NCBI GenBank assembly: GCA_946552115.1
Contig: CAMNRH010000011.1
Coordinates: forward strand, 1-64,000
Source of the DNA: an uncultured Lachnospiraceae bacterium
GTDB taxonomy: Bacteria > Bacillota > Clostridia > Lachnospirales > Lachnospiraceae
Reading direction: 5' to 3'
DNA length: 64,000 nt
Shown here: positions 54,518 to 64,000 of the stretch, piece by piece
Position numbering within the stretch: position 1 is the stretch's first letter
Layout of the letters: each line of letters begins with the position of its first letter
The notes under the pieces: generated by a model
Database searches by the model: none
The model's input: only the letters and a program-made list of their open reading frames with translations
Told to the model about the DNA's origin: nothing
Made by a program: the position numbers and the translations under genes

Positions 54518-56527
54518 ATGGCAGATAAAGAAAATATGAGTCTGTATGACGAAGTAAGCGGGGGACTGGAAGCCGGAATCTGGACATTAGAGACCTCTCA
54601 GGAGCTTCAGAAAGACGGGAAATTAATGCAGACGGACGGAATTTCGGCCATACAAAAGATTCAGGTAGAAAATTCCGTTTTTACATTCAAAAAAGAAAAC
54701 GTTGTGCAGAGACTTCCGCTTCCCGGAAGTCAGGGAATGTACACGGAAATGATTCCTCATTTGGTAATAAAGGGCTGTATTTATGTAAAACAATCCGGTC
54801 ACTTTTTACTGCTGCTGAAAAAAGAGGAGATACAGGGGAGCACAATCCGAACCGGCGAAGAGTATAATCAGGAGAGCATCTATATCCGTAATTCCTTTCA
54901 GGAAATATCAAGGGAAGCTCTGAAAAATACGTATTCCTGTATCAGGTTAAAATCGGATCTGTTAGAACAGCTTTTACCTGCGGAAAGCGAATTCCCTTAT
55001 TTTTATCATTACCGTCAGGTCTATATCGGCAATAAGCCGGAAATGGATTTGGACGGAATGTTCACCGTATTTTTATCCAATCGGCTTCCGGAATATACGG
55101 AGGGGCAGGGAAGCATTTATGAAGCTCACCTGACATCGCTTGCCGGCCTGAGGAACGCGCTGAAAGAGGGAAAAGCAAGGGGAAAAAATATTGCAGAAAT
55201 CCTCTCTTTGGATTCATGGGAATTTACCGTGAGTGGGAAAAGCCCCGAAAGCTTTCAACGAATTTGCGCAAAAATGAAAAAAAATGCTCTGTCGGAATGG
55301 CTTTACAGGCTGGAAGATATTGGAGCGGCAAGCAAAAGGCTGCAGCATGGATTCGTACCGATGGAGTATCAGACAAGATTAGGCGATCGGGGGATTTGTT
55401 GGAACCGTTCTCCATTCCTCCCGTGTTATACGGAAAAAATGAAAAAGACCTCTTTCTATCAGACCGCAGATGGGGCGCTTTGCTATGACGGCGGAGACAG
55501 TATGTTTGACGTAACATACGCCGCGGCTTTCGAGGCCGGCAGAATGGCGGCGGTTCGGGATGAGGCATATATCGCGGCACTTTTTTCTTTCAGGCGCAGG
55601 CTGCAGAAAGCTGTAGACAGCAGGTATATGGACCAGATATGGAGAGCAGGCAGCTCCGTTACCGACAGCTTAAAAAGCTTATTGGAAAAAGTGGACTGGA
55701 ATGCATTAGGCGAAGCGCTGTCCTGCACGGAGCTTGAGACGGAATTAAGGGTGGGCTCTCCGGAAAGCCCCATAGAAGACAAGGAACAGTTAGAGCAGTT
55801 TATCAAAGAAAAGGCGGCAAAAATCTCAGAGGAGCTGGAGGAATTCATTGAACCAGTGACCGGCTGGCTGGCAAAATTGCTGCTGCTCTATCCGATTCCA
55901 TTGGAAAACCTGATTCCTCATGAAATGCTGATTCCCAGGGAAAGCGTCCGCTTTTTTTATTTGGATTCAAATTGGCAGCAGGCGCTTCTGGAGGGAGCTT
56001 TGAGCCTGGGATTATATTCCCGCAGGCAATCTCTCTTTAATCAGGTGATGCGAAAGATATTAGAAGAAGGGACTAAAAGGGCAATGTATCATTACAGGGC
56101 GAGCCTCTATCAAATGGCTCCTCCTGTCGAAAACGACGCCCCCTGGACGGGCTTCCTTTTACATGCTGACGCAGCGGCTTTCTGGCCGACGCTGTCAGTG
56201 GACGCGTGGGATAAAGAAGGCCGGAAACTGGCCATATTGAGAATGCAGCATGTCAGTCCCGGTATACTGCTTACAATTTTTGACGGAATAGCAGATAAAT
56301 TAATTATTAATGAACCGGAGGAATGTCTGAGTCTGAAATTAGAGCGAAAAAAGTATGGATTTTTCAGAAAACAAAATACCGTGCTGCATCTAAATCCTAA
56401 TGGAGACGACGGTCTGATTGAAGCATTAAGAAAAGAATATCATCAGTCAATAGATTCTGCGCTTTTTGCAAAGCATTTTATGACGATGGGGCAGAGAACT
56501 GTTTTTTGCAGGGAGGAAGAAGTGTGA
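54518..56527 (+). CDS. large protein of unknown function, 669 aa
   Basis: No enzyme family recognised. A beta-rich N-terminal part (1-180) leads into a mixed region. Residues ~440-460 are glutamate-rich, and about 464-498 is LIPHEMLIPRESVRFFYLDSNW followed by QQALLEGALSLG. From memory, similar P-E/S-x-RFF-x-LD-x-NW segments occur in large hypothetical proteins of Actinobacteria and Cyanobacteria. That recollection is unchecked. No signal peptide or membrane span. It starts at the base after the previous stop and ends in a GTGA overlap with the next gene, so all three are translationally coupled. Confidence 0.7.
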   Translation: MADKENMSLYDEVSGGLEAGIWTLETSQELQKDGKLMQTDGISAIQKIQVENSVFTFKKENVVQRLPLPGSQGMYTEMIPHLVIKGCIYVKQSGHFLLLLKKEEIQGSTIRTGEEYNQESIYIRNSFQEISREALKNTYSCIRLKSDLLEQLLPAESEFPYFYHYRQVYIGNKPEMDLDGMFTVFLSNRLPEYTEGQGSIYEAHLTSLAGLRNALKEGKARGKNIAEILSLDSWEFTVSGKSPESFQRICAKMKKNALSEWLYRLEDIGAASKRLQHGFVPMEYQTRLGDRGICWNRSPFLPCYTEKMKKTSFYQTADGALCYDGGDSMFDVTYAAAFEAGRMAAVRDEAYIAALFSFRRRLQKAVDSRYMDQIWRAGSSVTDSLKSLLEKVDWNALGEALSCTELETELRVGSPESPIEDKEQLEQFIKEKAAKISEELEEFIEPVTGWLAKLLLLYPIPLENLIPHEMLIPRESVRFFYLDSNWQQALLEGALSLGLYSRRQSLFNQVMRKILEEGTKRAMYHYRASLYQMAPPVENDAPWTGFLLHADAAAFWPTLSVDAWDKEGRKLAILRMQHVSPGILLTIFDGIADKLIINEPEECLSLKLERKKYGFFRKQNTVLHLNPNGDDGLIEALRKEYHQSIDSALFAKHFMTMGQRTVFCREEEV

Positions 56528-59500
56528 GCAGAGAAAAAAATCAATACCGGACAATGAAGCTGCAGGCAATGGTGCTGGATAACCAGATTGCGGGACGGGA
56601 CGCAATCAGAAACTGGATATTTGATTATCAGAACCTGGAGGAATTCCGTTCTCCGGAGCAGGAGCCTTTGGGAAATAATATCAACAGGAAAGAACGTGGA
56701 ATATGGCTCCGCTGGATTCTTCCTGCAAGTCTGCGCAGCGAGCGGCCAGACGGAGGATTTCCAACCATCCCCAATCGCTTTCTAATTACCAGAGTAAGCG
56801 TGAAAACCGGCGGCGTACATTCTGTCATACTGGAAACGGATTGTCCTCTTTCAGAGCATATGGAGGAGGATACGTATAACAAAATCCTGCCTTATACGAC
56901 AGTCTTTCTCCTTAGCGAAAAGGAGAAGGAGATGCTTTCTGCTTCCCCGGATTCTTATCGGAATACAGGATATTTTAGAAAGATGCAGGACAGAAATGGA
57001 TATTACGCGAATCTGGGTGTGCCATTTCCGGCGGAAAATTGGGAGGAAAGAGATGGCGGACGGCCTTTTATGTCGTCCTGCGCTCCCGGAAATCCGGATT
57101 TTACAGGATATATCCGTTTTCACAGCAACATACTTGCTTATTTTGACAATCTGGCGGACTGTGCGGAAGACATATTTCATTATTCGGTAATCGGCTGGTA
57201 TTCTTCCGGAGAAAACAGCCATTGCTTTTACAGCGGACAGCTTTTTTCCGTGAAATGGCGAAAAGAAGGTTACCCAATTAGTGACGACCACGACCCTTAT
57301 GGAGATGAGCTGCAGAAAATCCGCCGTGCAGGAAAAATCAATGTGGCAATCGGCGAGAACAGTCAGGATGCCTTTCGGAAGTGGATGGTGACAAAGATTC
57401 TGCACGGAAAAGAAGTAAGCCCGGAAGAGGAACATGCACTGCATTGGGTTTTGGCTTCTTTCTTATCAGGCGACGTCGGAAAATTTAAGGGAGAAGACGG
57501 CGGGTGGCGTATTAGGGAGCAATTGCAAAAAGAGCGGTTTGATGCGTCCTACGGCGGAACAGAGGAAACCGAAGAATTAGATAAAGCGATCGAAATTCTG
57601 CATTCCCTGCAGGAAGAACTACAGACAATCTGGTGGAAAAAGGGCTATCTGAACAGCTATCAGAAATTTTCGGATCCCGATATCATGAAAAAACTGGAAA
57701 GAGAATTAGACGCTCAATCTCCCGATAGTCTTTTGATGCAAACTGCGCGGCAGCTTATGAAAGTTAAGGCTCTCTATGCAAAATATGAAAACGGGCAGGA
57801 TTATGAGAACGCACGGCAGCAGGGAAGGTACTGGAAAGGGAAAAACCCTTATCTTCTGATTAGCGGAGTGGAAGAACCAGAAGATATGGATAACGGCGAG
57901 GAACAGGTAAGAAGTGATGCGGACTTATGTATGGATGAGATTCCGGAGCCAAAAGTCAGGGGAACACTGCCGGAGGGCGTCATTCATCTTTATCAGGAGG
58001 CTTTCTTTATAATAGCGCATGTCTATTCCGGCAGAACCGGCTCCGGAAATACACCGGCACAGGGAACACTTCCTGATTATCCGATAGAAACCTGGCGCCA
58101 GTCCTGGAAACCTGCTTTTATGGAATGGAGAATCTGTTACGAAGATATGGAAAACTTTCTATTCAATGGATTCGAATATGAGCTTCCTTATTTGGGAAAT
58201 GAAGACTTGGGCCGCCAGTCGGGATATACGGGGCGGGCAGTTTTGAACGCCCACAAAAAACAACTATTTCTGGAACAGTTGGAATATATGGACTCACTGC
58301 TTCAGGAGGAGCAATTAAAAGAAATCCGGGAAACCGTAAAAAAATGGAAATTATCAGGGCAGGAAATGTCCGGGTTTATGGAACAGATGGGACAAAGAGA
58401 CTGCAGAGCCTTTATCCATCCGGCCGACTGTACGATGAAAGAACTGCTCGGATACACGTCTGACAACCAGCCATTCTTTAAGCAGACAGGAGGCGGTGCA
58501 GAAAGTATACCCTGCATAAAAAATAATATCATACCAAAATACAGGTTTCTGAGAGCAGGCAAGGGGTATCTGAAAGATTTAATTCTTTATGACGCTTTCG
58601 GAAGAACATTGGAGGTAATCTCTTCCGGCGCACAGCAGGGCATTCACTCCAGCGACAGATTTCCTCTAATCGGCGCCGGCGAAAACCATGCTTTTCCGCT
58701 GAGGCCGGCTTTGCTTCAGCCCTGCAGATTGCGAACGGATTTTGCAGGGAAAGAAGAAGCATCATTCCTTGGGTTTGTGATACCCTGCTATCTGACCCAC
58801 AGTCTGCTGGTATACGGCGGGCAGGGAGAAGAGCTGGGAGAGCTGTTTGTCGTTGTGACAAACCAGAGGAAGAAAAAGGTATATTTCCGGCAGGAAACAG
58901 CACGGATAGAAGAGGAAGCGGTTTTATCTTTCGTGGACGCCATGGAGAAAAAAACAGAGGAGGAATTCTATCTGTTCCTGGATGCTATAGAAGCCTCCTT
59001 TTGGACGATGGAAGCAGCCGGCAATGACAGAGACCAAAGAAGAGCGCTGTTGGCAGGGCGTCCGCTTGCAATTTCAAATGTGCGTATTTACCTGGAACGC
59101 TGCGGTCTTCCCAGAAAAGATTACGGATGGAGGGGCGGAGCGGAAACACCATACGCGCGTCAGGTCTTTCCGGTCCGGCTGGGAAACCCATTCATGAGAG
59201 AGGACGGTTTGACCGGATATTTCCCGGAGGGAGACTTTTCCGTATTTTACAGTACGGCAAAACCGGAGCTGGAAAATGAATTTGTGAAGGAGATTGGAAA
59301 AGAGGGATCGCCTTATGTTACGGCAGGGTTTCAAAAAGAAGAAGCCCCGGCGCTTTGGCTTTTTTATGACCCTCTTCTGCCCGTTCATATTTATACCGGA
59401 ATCCTTCCGGTAAAGCGCATTCAGCAAAATAAGGAGGCAGTACTTAAAATATTGAAAAAGATGACGGTTCCTCTCCGAATCGGCCCTGTTGTGGAAAAGG

Positions 59501-59583
59501 AGGAAAGCGGAAATATGTATATCAGAGAAGGAAATCTTATTTTGCAGGAAGAATCAGAAAACAGAGGTGATGAGCATGAATAA
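56524..59583 (+). CDS. large protein of unknown function, 1019 aa
   Basis: I chose the GTG at 56524 (gggaggaaga before it), which overlaps the previous stop by 4 bases; the ORF track starts six codons earlier. Residues about 58-90 read RGIWLRWILPASLRS ... FPTIPNRFLITRVSV, and about 213-226 DIFHYSVIGWYSSG. The same pattern (W-x-x-P...PNRW/F-L-x-x-R, then VIGWYS) appears, by memory, in large uncharacterised actinobacterial proteins found with DUF6603 genes. Long helical stretches (330-420, 560-640) and a beta-rich end follow. No catalytic motif, signal peptide or membrane span seen. Confidence 0.7.
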   Translation: MSREKNQYRTMKLQAMVLDNQIAGRDAIRNWIFDYQNLEEFRSPEQEPLGNNINRKERGIWLRWILPASLRSERPDGGFPTIPNRFLITRVSVKTGGVHSVILETDCPLSEHMEEDTYNKILPYTTVFLLSEKEKEMLSASPDSYRNTGYFRKMQDRNGYYANLGVPFPAENWEERDGGRPFMSSCAPGNPDFTGYIRFHSNILAYFDNLADCAEDIFHYSVIGWYSSGENSHCFYSGQLFSVKWRKEGYPISDDHDPYGDELQKIRRAGKINVAIGENSQDAFRKWMVTKILHGKEVSPEEEHALHWVLASFLSGDVGKFKGEDGGWRIREQLQKERFDASYGGTEETEELDKAIEILHSLQEELQTIWWKKGYLNSYQKFSDPDIMKKLERELDAQSPDSLLMQTARQLMKVKALYAKYENGQDYENARQQGRYWKGKNPYLLISGVEEPEDMDNGEEQVRSDADLCMDEIPEPKVRGTLPEGVIHLYQEAFFIIAHVYSGRTGSGNTPAQGTLPDYPIETWRQSWKPAFMEWRICYEDMENFLFNGFEYELPYLGNEDLGRQSGYTGRAVLNAHKKQLFLEQLEYMDSLLQEEQLKEIRETVKKWKLSGQEMSGFMEQMGQRDCRAFIHPADCTMKELLGYTSDNQPFFKQTGGGAESIPCIKNNIIPKYRFLRAGKGYLKDLILYDAFGRTLEVISSGAQQGIHSSDRFPLIGAGENHAFPLRPALLQPCRLRTDFAGKEEASFLGFVIPCYLTHSLLVYGGQGEELGELFVVVTNQRKKKVYFRQETARIEEEAVLSFVDAMEKKTEEEFYLFLDAIEASFWTMEAAGNDRDQRRALLAGRPLAISNVRIYLERCGLPRKDYGWRGGAETPYARQVFPVRLGNPFMREDGLTGYFPEGDFSVFYSTAKPELENEFVKEIGKEGSPYVTAGFQKEEAPALWLFYDPLLPVHIYTGILPVKRIQQNKEAVLKILKKMTVPLRIGPVVEKEESGNMYIREGNLILQEESENRGDEHE

Positions 59584-60775
59584 TCATTGTGAGGTTAATG
59601 TTTCCCTGTCTATTGAAGGAACGGCGTTAAACGTCGCGGAGACAGGCGTCTTGCAGGGAAAATTGTGGGCCTGCGAGGGAAAAAAGATTTGCTGTGAGAA
59701 AATCTGTATTTATATTCCTGTCGGTAATGGGGAGGAAGACCTCTTTTTTAACGATGGCGGGACAAAAATTGAATCAGAACAGTGCAATGCCGGGGAACTG
59801 CTTATCCGCCAGGGCGATACGGACAGGATAATGCTGGAGCTTAGCACTCCTGACAGAGGACAAAGACCGCTTACTAAGCCGCTTGAATTCACCATAACCG
59901 GCAGAATAAACATGCGGACGGGAAAAGTAAACGTCGAGTACGAATATTATTGCAAAAATGCAGGGGATACAAAATTTGAGCAAATGTCAAAAGACTTTTC
60001 GTTTGAGAAAAGCAGGGCAGAATTATATCTGCAGAACTTTTTGGCTTCCAATTCGGAAAGCGGCTCAGAAGCTGCCACCTGTTTTAAACCGAAAGCCCCG
60101 ATTTATTTTTCATGGGAAGGAAACGGGACGAGCTATGAACTTTATACCTCTGTAAACGGAACAATGAAACAAGTGATACAGACGGTCCAAAAATACTATC
60201 TATACCGTGATGGAATTGAAGCAGACAGTACGTTTCTTTTAAAAGCGGTAAAAACAAGGAATTCCGTTGACGACATAAACGGAACAAGAGAAGTATACGC
60301 TTTACTGACTTTGACTACAGATTGCCCAAGCTATAAAGAAATAACAATAAAGGAAAAATTTATCGGGAAAGATTCGGCAATGGCAATGCTGGGGACGGCA
60401 ATCGAACTCCCTCTAAACAAAATGCCAAATTATAAGACGCTTATCCCAAAAACGGACGGCATTCTTGCGGGATACCTGCGTCCGACCTCCTATCTGGAGG
60501 AGAGCTCGGCAACGCTGCGTGCCACTGTTTACGGAGACAGCCGGGAAGAAGAATATTCTGTGGAAGATGATGCTTATTCCGTTAAAATCAGTACAGGCGC
60601 CGGGGAGATGGAACTGAAAAATGGAGCGTCCGTTTTACTGCCGGTCGCCCAGGGAAAAACGGTAAATTTGTATTGGACAATGACGAAACCTGAACAGAGT
60701 GAACTGAAAAAAAATTACGATTTGAATTGGTATTTCTTCCCGTTCGGCAAAGGAGATATTCAAAATAAACCTTGA
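59576..60775 (+). CDS. protein of unknown function with Ig/Fn3-like segment, 399 aa
   Basis: Start chosen at 59576 (agaggtg six bases before it), overlapping the previous gene by 8 bases. Beta-rich throughout. Residues 1-130 form one beta domain (VNVSLSIEGTALNVAETGVLQGKLW). About 170-235 is a second (PKAPIYFSWEGNGTSYELYTSVNGTMKQVIQTVQKYYLYRDG) that looks like a fibronectin-type or Ig-like fold. About 260-399 is a third. No signal peptide and no enzyme motif. Its stop codon is part of the -35 region of the next promoter, which marks the end of the operon. Confidence 0.65.
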   Translation: MNNHCEVNVSLSIEGTALNVAETGVLQGKLWACEGKKICCEKICIYIPVGNGEEDLFFNDGGTKIESEQCNAGELLIRQGDTDRIMLELSTPDRGQRPLTKPLEFTITGRINMRTGKVNVEYEYYCKNAGDTKFEQMSKDFSFEKSRAELYLQNFLASNSESGSEAATCFKPKAPIYFSWEGNGTSYELYTSVNGTMKQVIQTVQKYYLYRDGIEADSTFLLKAVKTRNSVDDINGTREVYALLTLTTDCPSYKEITIKEKFIGKDSAMAMLGTAIELPLNKMPNYKTLIPKTDGILAGYLRPTSYLEESSATLRATVYGDSREEEYSVEDDAYSVKISTGAGEMELKNGASVLLPVAQGKTVNLYWTMTKPEQSELKKNYDLNWYFFPFGKGDIQNKP

Positions 60776-60800
60776 TTTTTCCCCTTTTGCATGCTATACT
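60772..60800 (+). promoter_or_regulatory. queT promoter
   Basis: TTGATT (60772-60777), 17-base spacer, TATACT (60795-60800). The -35 hexamer overlaps the last stop codon of the upstream operon. Confidence 0.75.
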
Positions 60801-60896
60801 AATCCACGCTTAAAAGCCGTCCGCCGGAAACCTTTTGTGTCCGCCGGGGCGCGTGTGTTCGAGACCTTCCACACGTAAAACAAAACTAGAGGAGAT
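60801..60896 (+). promoter_or_regulatory. preQ1-III-like riboswitch upstream of queT
   Basis: The ~95-base leader contains gcttaaaagc / gccgtccgccgg structures, a gcgcgtgtg...cacacg helix, and an accttttgtgtcc segment. The 3' stretch acaaaactagagg can pair with ttttgt in a long-range pseudoknot next to the ribosome-binding site agaggag. The pattern and the queT target fit the preQ1-III class described in Clostridia; translation control is likely. No folding program was run. Confidence 0.75.
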
Positions 60897-60902
60897 TTTA
60901 TT

Positions 60903-61394
60903 ATGACAAACAAAAAACTTTTATTACTCGCTCAGGCAGCTATGATCGCCGCTATGTACGTAGTACTCACTTTCGTATTTGCACCATTTTCTTTTGGAGA
61001 GGTTCAGGTGAGAATTGCCGAAGCTCTGACGGTTCTGCCGATATTTACTCCCGCTGCTGTTCCCGGACTATTTGTCGGATGCTTAATCGGAAATATTTTA
61101 GGAGGCGCCGTCCTCCCGGATATTGTCTTCGGAAGCGCCGCAACCCTAATCGGAGCTTTCTTTACATGGCAGCTTCGCGAACAGCACCCTGTAATCGCAG
61201 TTTTTCCGCCGATTCTGTCAAATGCGATCATTGTACCGTTTGTACTCCGCTTCGGCTATGGCGTTCCGCTTCCGATTCCGTTTATGACGCTTACAGTCGG
61301 TGTCGGAGAAATCATATCCTGCGGAATACTCGGACTGCTTCTTTACTCCGTGCTGAAAAAATATACCGGTGTTCTGTTCCGAAAAAACATTTAA
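60903..61394 (+). CDS. queT: QueT-type queuosine-precursor ECF transporter S component
   Basis: 163 aa with five or six membrane spans. The QueT signature is visible: MYVVLTFVFAPFSFGEVQVRIAEALTVLPIF, NILGGAVLPDIVFGSAATLIGAFF and GYGVPLPIPF. It takes up preQ1 or a related precursor with a shared ECF energising module, not encoded here. The riboswitch directly upstream supports the substrate. A bidirectional terminator follows. Confidence 0.93.
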   Translation: MTNKKLLLLAQAAMIAAMYVVLTFVFAPFSFGEVQVRIAEALTVLPIFTPAAVPGLFVGCLIGNILGGAVLPDIVFGSAATLIGAFFTWQLREQHPVIAVFPPILSNAIIVPFVLRFGYGVPLPIPFMTLTVGVGEIISCGILGLLLYSVLKKYTGVLFRKNI

Positions 61395-61433
61395 TGCAAC
61401 AGCAATTCACTGGCATTCAGGTTAAAAACAACA

Positions 61434-61470
61434 GAAAACGTGTACGGCTTTTTCTCCCGTACACGTTTTC
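61434..61470. terminator. bidirectional terminator between queT and lacI-type gene
   Basis: Perfect 14-base inverted repeat gaaaacgtgtacgg / ccgtacacgttttc with a 9-base loop, between converging genes. Confidence 0.85.
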
Positions 61471-61483
61471 TAATATCCGCAGG

Positions 61484-63366
<1,883 letters not shown>

Positions 63367-63408
63367 AAATAGAATTCCCCATTTCTCATAGTATAACACA
63401 ATTCATTT

Positions 63409-63433
63409 AAAAAGGGGCATTTTCTGCCCCTTT
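63409..63433 (-). terminator. terminator after the sugar-binding protein gene
   Basis: Minus strand: AAAGGGGCAgaaaaTGCCCCTTT followed by more T's, just after the binding-protein stop and before the EamA gene. Confidence 0.8.
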
Positions 63434-63451
63434 CCCTGGTCATTTATTTAA

Positions 63452-64000
63452 TTATTTAAACTTTGCTTCCAGCTCCTCCTGAAGCGCTTTCATCGTAGCG
63501 TCTACATCCTCTCCATTGAGGAAGATTTTAGACACTGCAGCTCCAATAGAATCGCCTGCCTCCTGTCCGTTCGGAGAAATCGGTATCTCTGCAACTTTCT
63601 TACCGTTTTCGATAAATACATTATAAATGTTTTCCTCTCCGAAGAATGCGTCGCCTTTCTGGAAAAGCTCATTCTCATAAGACGGAATATAGGACGGATA
63701 CAATCCGTATTTTTCAAATGCACTTGCCTGAAGATCTACATTTGTCATTGCAAATTTTATAAAATCCTTTGCCTCATCCGGATACTCTGTTTTTGCATTG
63801 ACTGTCAAATCAGAACCGCCGTTGCTGCAGCTATACTGTCCGCCCTCGATCATTGGAAGGTCGATAACGCCCCACTTACCTTCTGTCTGCGGTCCTTTAT
63901 CCTTAATCGTACCAATCATCCATACCGCCTCAGGAATACATGCTACAGACTCATTTACAACGGTCTGCTCATATTCATCCCATCCGTTATAATCAAGTGT
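63452..64000 (-). CDS. ABC transporter sugar-binding protein, C-terminal part (cut by the window)
   Basis: The window holds 182 codons of the 3' end; the reading frame stays open to base 64000 (…NGWDEYEQTVVNESVACIPEAVWMIGTI). The segment GKWGVIDLPMIEGGQYSCSNGGSDLTVNAKTEYPDEAKDFIKF and NYxF-like end match family 1 solute-binding proteins of carbohydrate ABC transporters. The ORF track starts at an inner Met. Permease genes, if present, would lie on either side outside the window or downstream of this strand. Confidence 0.88.
   Translation of the reverse strand, partial: TLDYNGWDEYEQTVVNESVACIPEAVWMIGTIKDKGPQTEGKWGVIDLPMIEGGQYSCSNGGSDLTVNAKTEYPDEAKDFIKFAMTNVDLQASAFEKYGLYPSYIPSYENELFQKGDAFFGEENIYNVFIENGKKVAEIPISPNGQEAGDSIGAAVSKIFLNGEDVDATMKALQEELEAKFK

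Noticed and set aside
49346-60775. Prophage tail or contractile injection system
   Set aside because: No sheath, tube, baseplate, spike, AAA+ ATPase, portal, terminase or integrase is visible, and the proteins do not resemble tail parts.

Overview
The window comes from a Gram-positive, endospore-forming Clostridia genome, most likely family Lachnospiraceae. The evidence is the partial 16S rRNA at the left edge, the sporulation genes (spoVG, yabP, yabQ, a spoIIE-type phosphatase, a cotS-type coat gene), the preQ1-III-like/queT pair, the T-box before proS, and the gene order hup-rqcP-yabP-yabQ-divIC-spoIIE-tilS-hpt-ftsH. I name no genus or species.

Layout. 1-1070: the 5' part of a 16S rRNA gene on the minus strand with two tandem sigma-A-type promoters. 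1.1-5.0 kb: envelope-associated genes (cvpA-like, DUF5711-like, LysM) and an HD hydrolase. 5.1-10.8 kb: asnB, then a pentose-phosphate operon (transaldolase/Fsa and split transketolase) with a LacI regulator. 10.8-15.5 kb: recR, ybaB, dnaX, pfk and map. 15.6-27.6 kb: a GH13 amylase, ftsH, hpt, tilS, the sporulation/division cluster, hup, a phospho-sugar mutase and a coat protein. 27.7-35.6 kb: cca, a RAYT transposase, T-box-proS, a pseudouridine synthase, spoVG and glgDC. 35.8-40.5 kb: murC, dnaD, dnaI and prs. 40.5-46.5 kb: a YhaN/YhaO-like pair, a VanRS-like two-component system and asnS. 46.7-60.8 kb: one long plus-strand gene train (degV, an Fe-S aldo/keto reductase, a YitT/DUF6198-like membrane protein, then six unusual genes). 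60.8-64 kb: riboswitch-queT, a second LacI regulator, an EamA transporter and a truncated sugar-ABC binding protein.

Two things stand out. First, 49346-60775 is a tightly packed six-gene operon coding for a small LecA(PA-IL)-like lectin, a protein with a nitrilase-like Glu-Lys-Cys pattern, a 1149-residue DUF6603-type beta-rich protein, and three large proteins of no known function (669, 1019 and 399 aa). None has an obvious signal peptide. The fused reading frames and short overlaps suggest a co-produced multi-protein system that I do not recognise from the literature. Second, eleven copies of a GGGGACGGGG palindrome are scattered through 6.9-45.1 kb and are absent to the right of it. A REP-associated tyrosine transposase (RAYT) gene lies between two mirror-image composite copies, so this is a Firmicute REP/RAYT system. 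One copy is inserted in frame inside a pseudouridine synthase gene, and several others supply the last codons and stop codon of neighbouring genes.

Glycogen and sugar genes (glgC, glgD, pgcA-like mutase, GH13, pfk, fsa, tkt) are spread over the left two thirds and fit a cell that stores and uses glycogen. All calls come from reading the sequence and the supplied ORF translations; no database search was run.
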